From: Buttiauxella noackiae ATCC 51607
GTDB lineage: Bacteria > Pseudomonadota > Gammaproteobacteria > Enterobacterales > Enterobacteriaceae
Assembly (NCBI RefSeq): GCF_001654865.1
Contig: NZ_LXEO01000014.1
Coordinates: 124,001 to 188,000, forward strand
Length of the DNA stretch: 64,000 bases
Direction: 5' to 3'
Position numbers and translations under genes: made by a program. Of the stretch, positions 63,658 to 64,000 are shown piece after piece (positions within the stretch are counted from its first letter, which is position 1; each line of letters begins with the position of its first letter). Under the pieces are notes generated by a model, which was not told where the DNA came from, did no database searches, and saw only the letters and a program-made list of their open reading frames with translations.

Positions 63658-64000
63658 TTTTAGTTTATTCAGAGCAGTCTTTACTTCGCACTTTTGGCCT
63701 GAGCAATGGATTGTTTATGCCAGTTCGGAGAAGGTTCCGTTCACTAAACGATAAGCGATTTATGTTGTGACTGAACTGGTGAACGTCGCAGGGGGGCCGC
63801 CGTCGCCCCCCTGCGAACCCCGACTCCCGGCACACAAATCGCCGCAAGCGGTAAACCTCCATTTTGTCTCCGTGTCAGGGTCGGTTGTGACGCGTTCCCG
63901 ACGCTCACAACCTCCAGCCGCTTCCCTGCGGCTGGACCCATCCACCAGGCGCCAAAATGTCAGCGATTTAAGCCGGACTAAAACCACTCGCTATCATATC
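63658..64000. other. Hairpin-rich non-coding right end
   Basis: No believable protein frame. Three perfect hairpins stand in series: CGCAGGGGGGC/GCCCCCCTGCG (63787-63815, 7-nt loop), GGTTGTGA/TCACAACC (63883-63912, with inner GCG/CGC) and CCAGCCGC/GCGGCTGG (63914-63935, TTCCCT loop). CCAGTTC (63720-63726) and GAACTGG (63773-63779) could pair further out. From memory, sequences of this style recur in enterobacterial genomes and give spurious short 'hypothetical proteins' on the minus strand. The element runs past the window edge. Confidence 0.5.

Noticed and set aside
63760-63987. 75-residue minus-strand frame at the right edge
   Set aside because: It reads straight through the hairpins, has a biased Arg/Gly/Thr composition and resembles spurious proteins predicted from a dispersed enterobacterial element.

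Overview
The window looks like chromosomal DNA of a member of the Enterobacteriaceae other than E. coli or Salmonella themselves. The right half carries a core block known from E. coli K-12 with near-identical protein lengths: aldA, yncE, nifJ/ydbK, ydbJ, hslJ, ldhA, ydbH-ynbE-ydbL, azoR and hrpA. REP-like palindromes of the enterobacterial type sit in several gaps. I cannot name the genus. The sugar pathways on board (alpha-glucosides, a branched-pentose-like pathway) would suit a plant- or soil-associated genus, but that is inference.

Layout. 1-9050: a gold/copper resistance cluster resembling Salmonella gesABC-golTS-golB: an RND efflux pump (adaptor cut by the window edge, inner-membrane pump, outer-membrane channel), a Cu/Au P1B-ATPase, a MerR-type sensor and a small metal chaperone. 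Two MerR-type promoters with 19-bp spacers are visible. 9051-14200: a DUF1471 periplasmic protein, a chemoreceptor with a flagellar-type promoter, a secreted phytase-esterase-like protein, and a divergent LysR / SnoaL-like pair.

14296-28400: carbohydrate genes. A LacI regulator faces an operon for an MFS sugar transporter, a Gfo/Idh dehydrogenase, a TIM-barrel epimerase and a second Gfo/Idh dehydrogenase. Two LacI-type operators lie between them. A worn parD-parE remnant follows, in which the toxin has lost its middle. Next is an ABC importer (binding protein, two permeases, ATPase) followed by two GH13 alpha-glucosidases, an arrangement like isomaltulose (pal) or alpha-glucoside (agl/thu) operons.

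28412-42160: ydcF and aldA, which are neighbours in E. coli K-12, are here separated by a 10-kb eight-gene catabolic operon and its SorC-family regulator. The operon encodes a ribose-type ABC importer with a DUF2291 lipoprotein, a split transketolase, an FGGY kinase and a fucose/arabinose-isomerase-like enzyme. This set fits uptake, isomerisation, phosphorylation and transketolase cleavage of a sugar; D-apiose is the best candidate I know. yncE follows behind a Fur-box-like site.

42257-64000: a secreted alpha/beta hydrolase, then fermentative and envelope genes (nifJ, ydbJ, hslJ, ldhA, ydbH-ynbE-ydbL), a serine-rich secreted peptide, a 625-bp AT-rich gap, the dat-ddc pair that makes 1,3-diaminopropane, a MocR regulator divergent from an EamA exporter across a 12-bp-arm palindrome, azoR, hrpA, and a hairpin-rich non-coding stretch at the right edge.

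I saw no rRNA, tRNA, CRISPR array, insertion sequence or prophage. The most original points are the mixed CueR/GolS character of the metal cluster, the sugar island between ydcF and aldA, the dehydrogenase-epimerase-dehydrogenase triad, and the deleted ParE.
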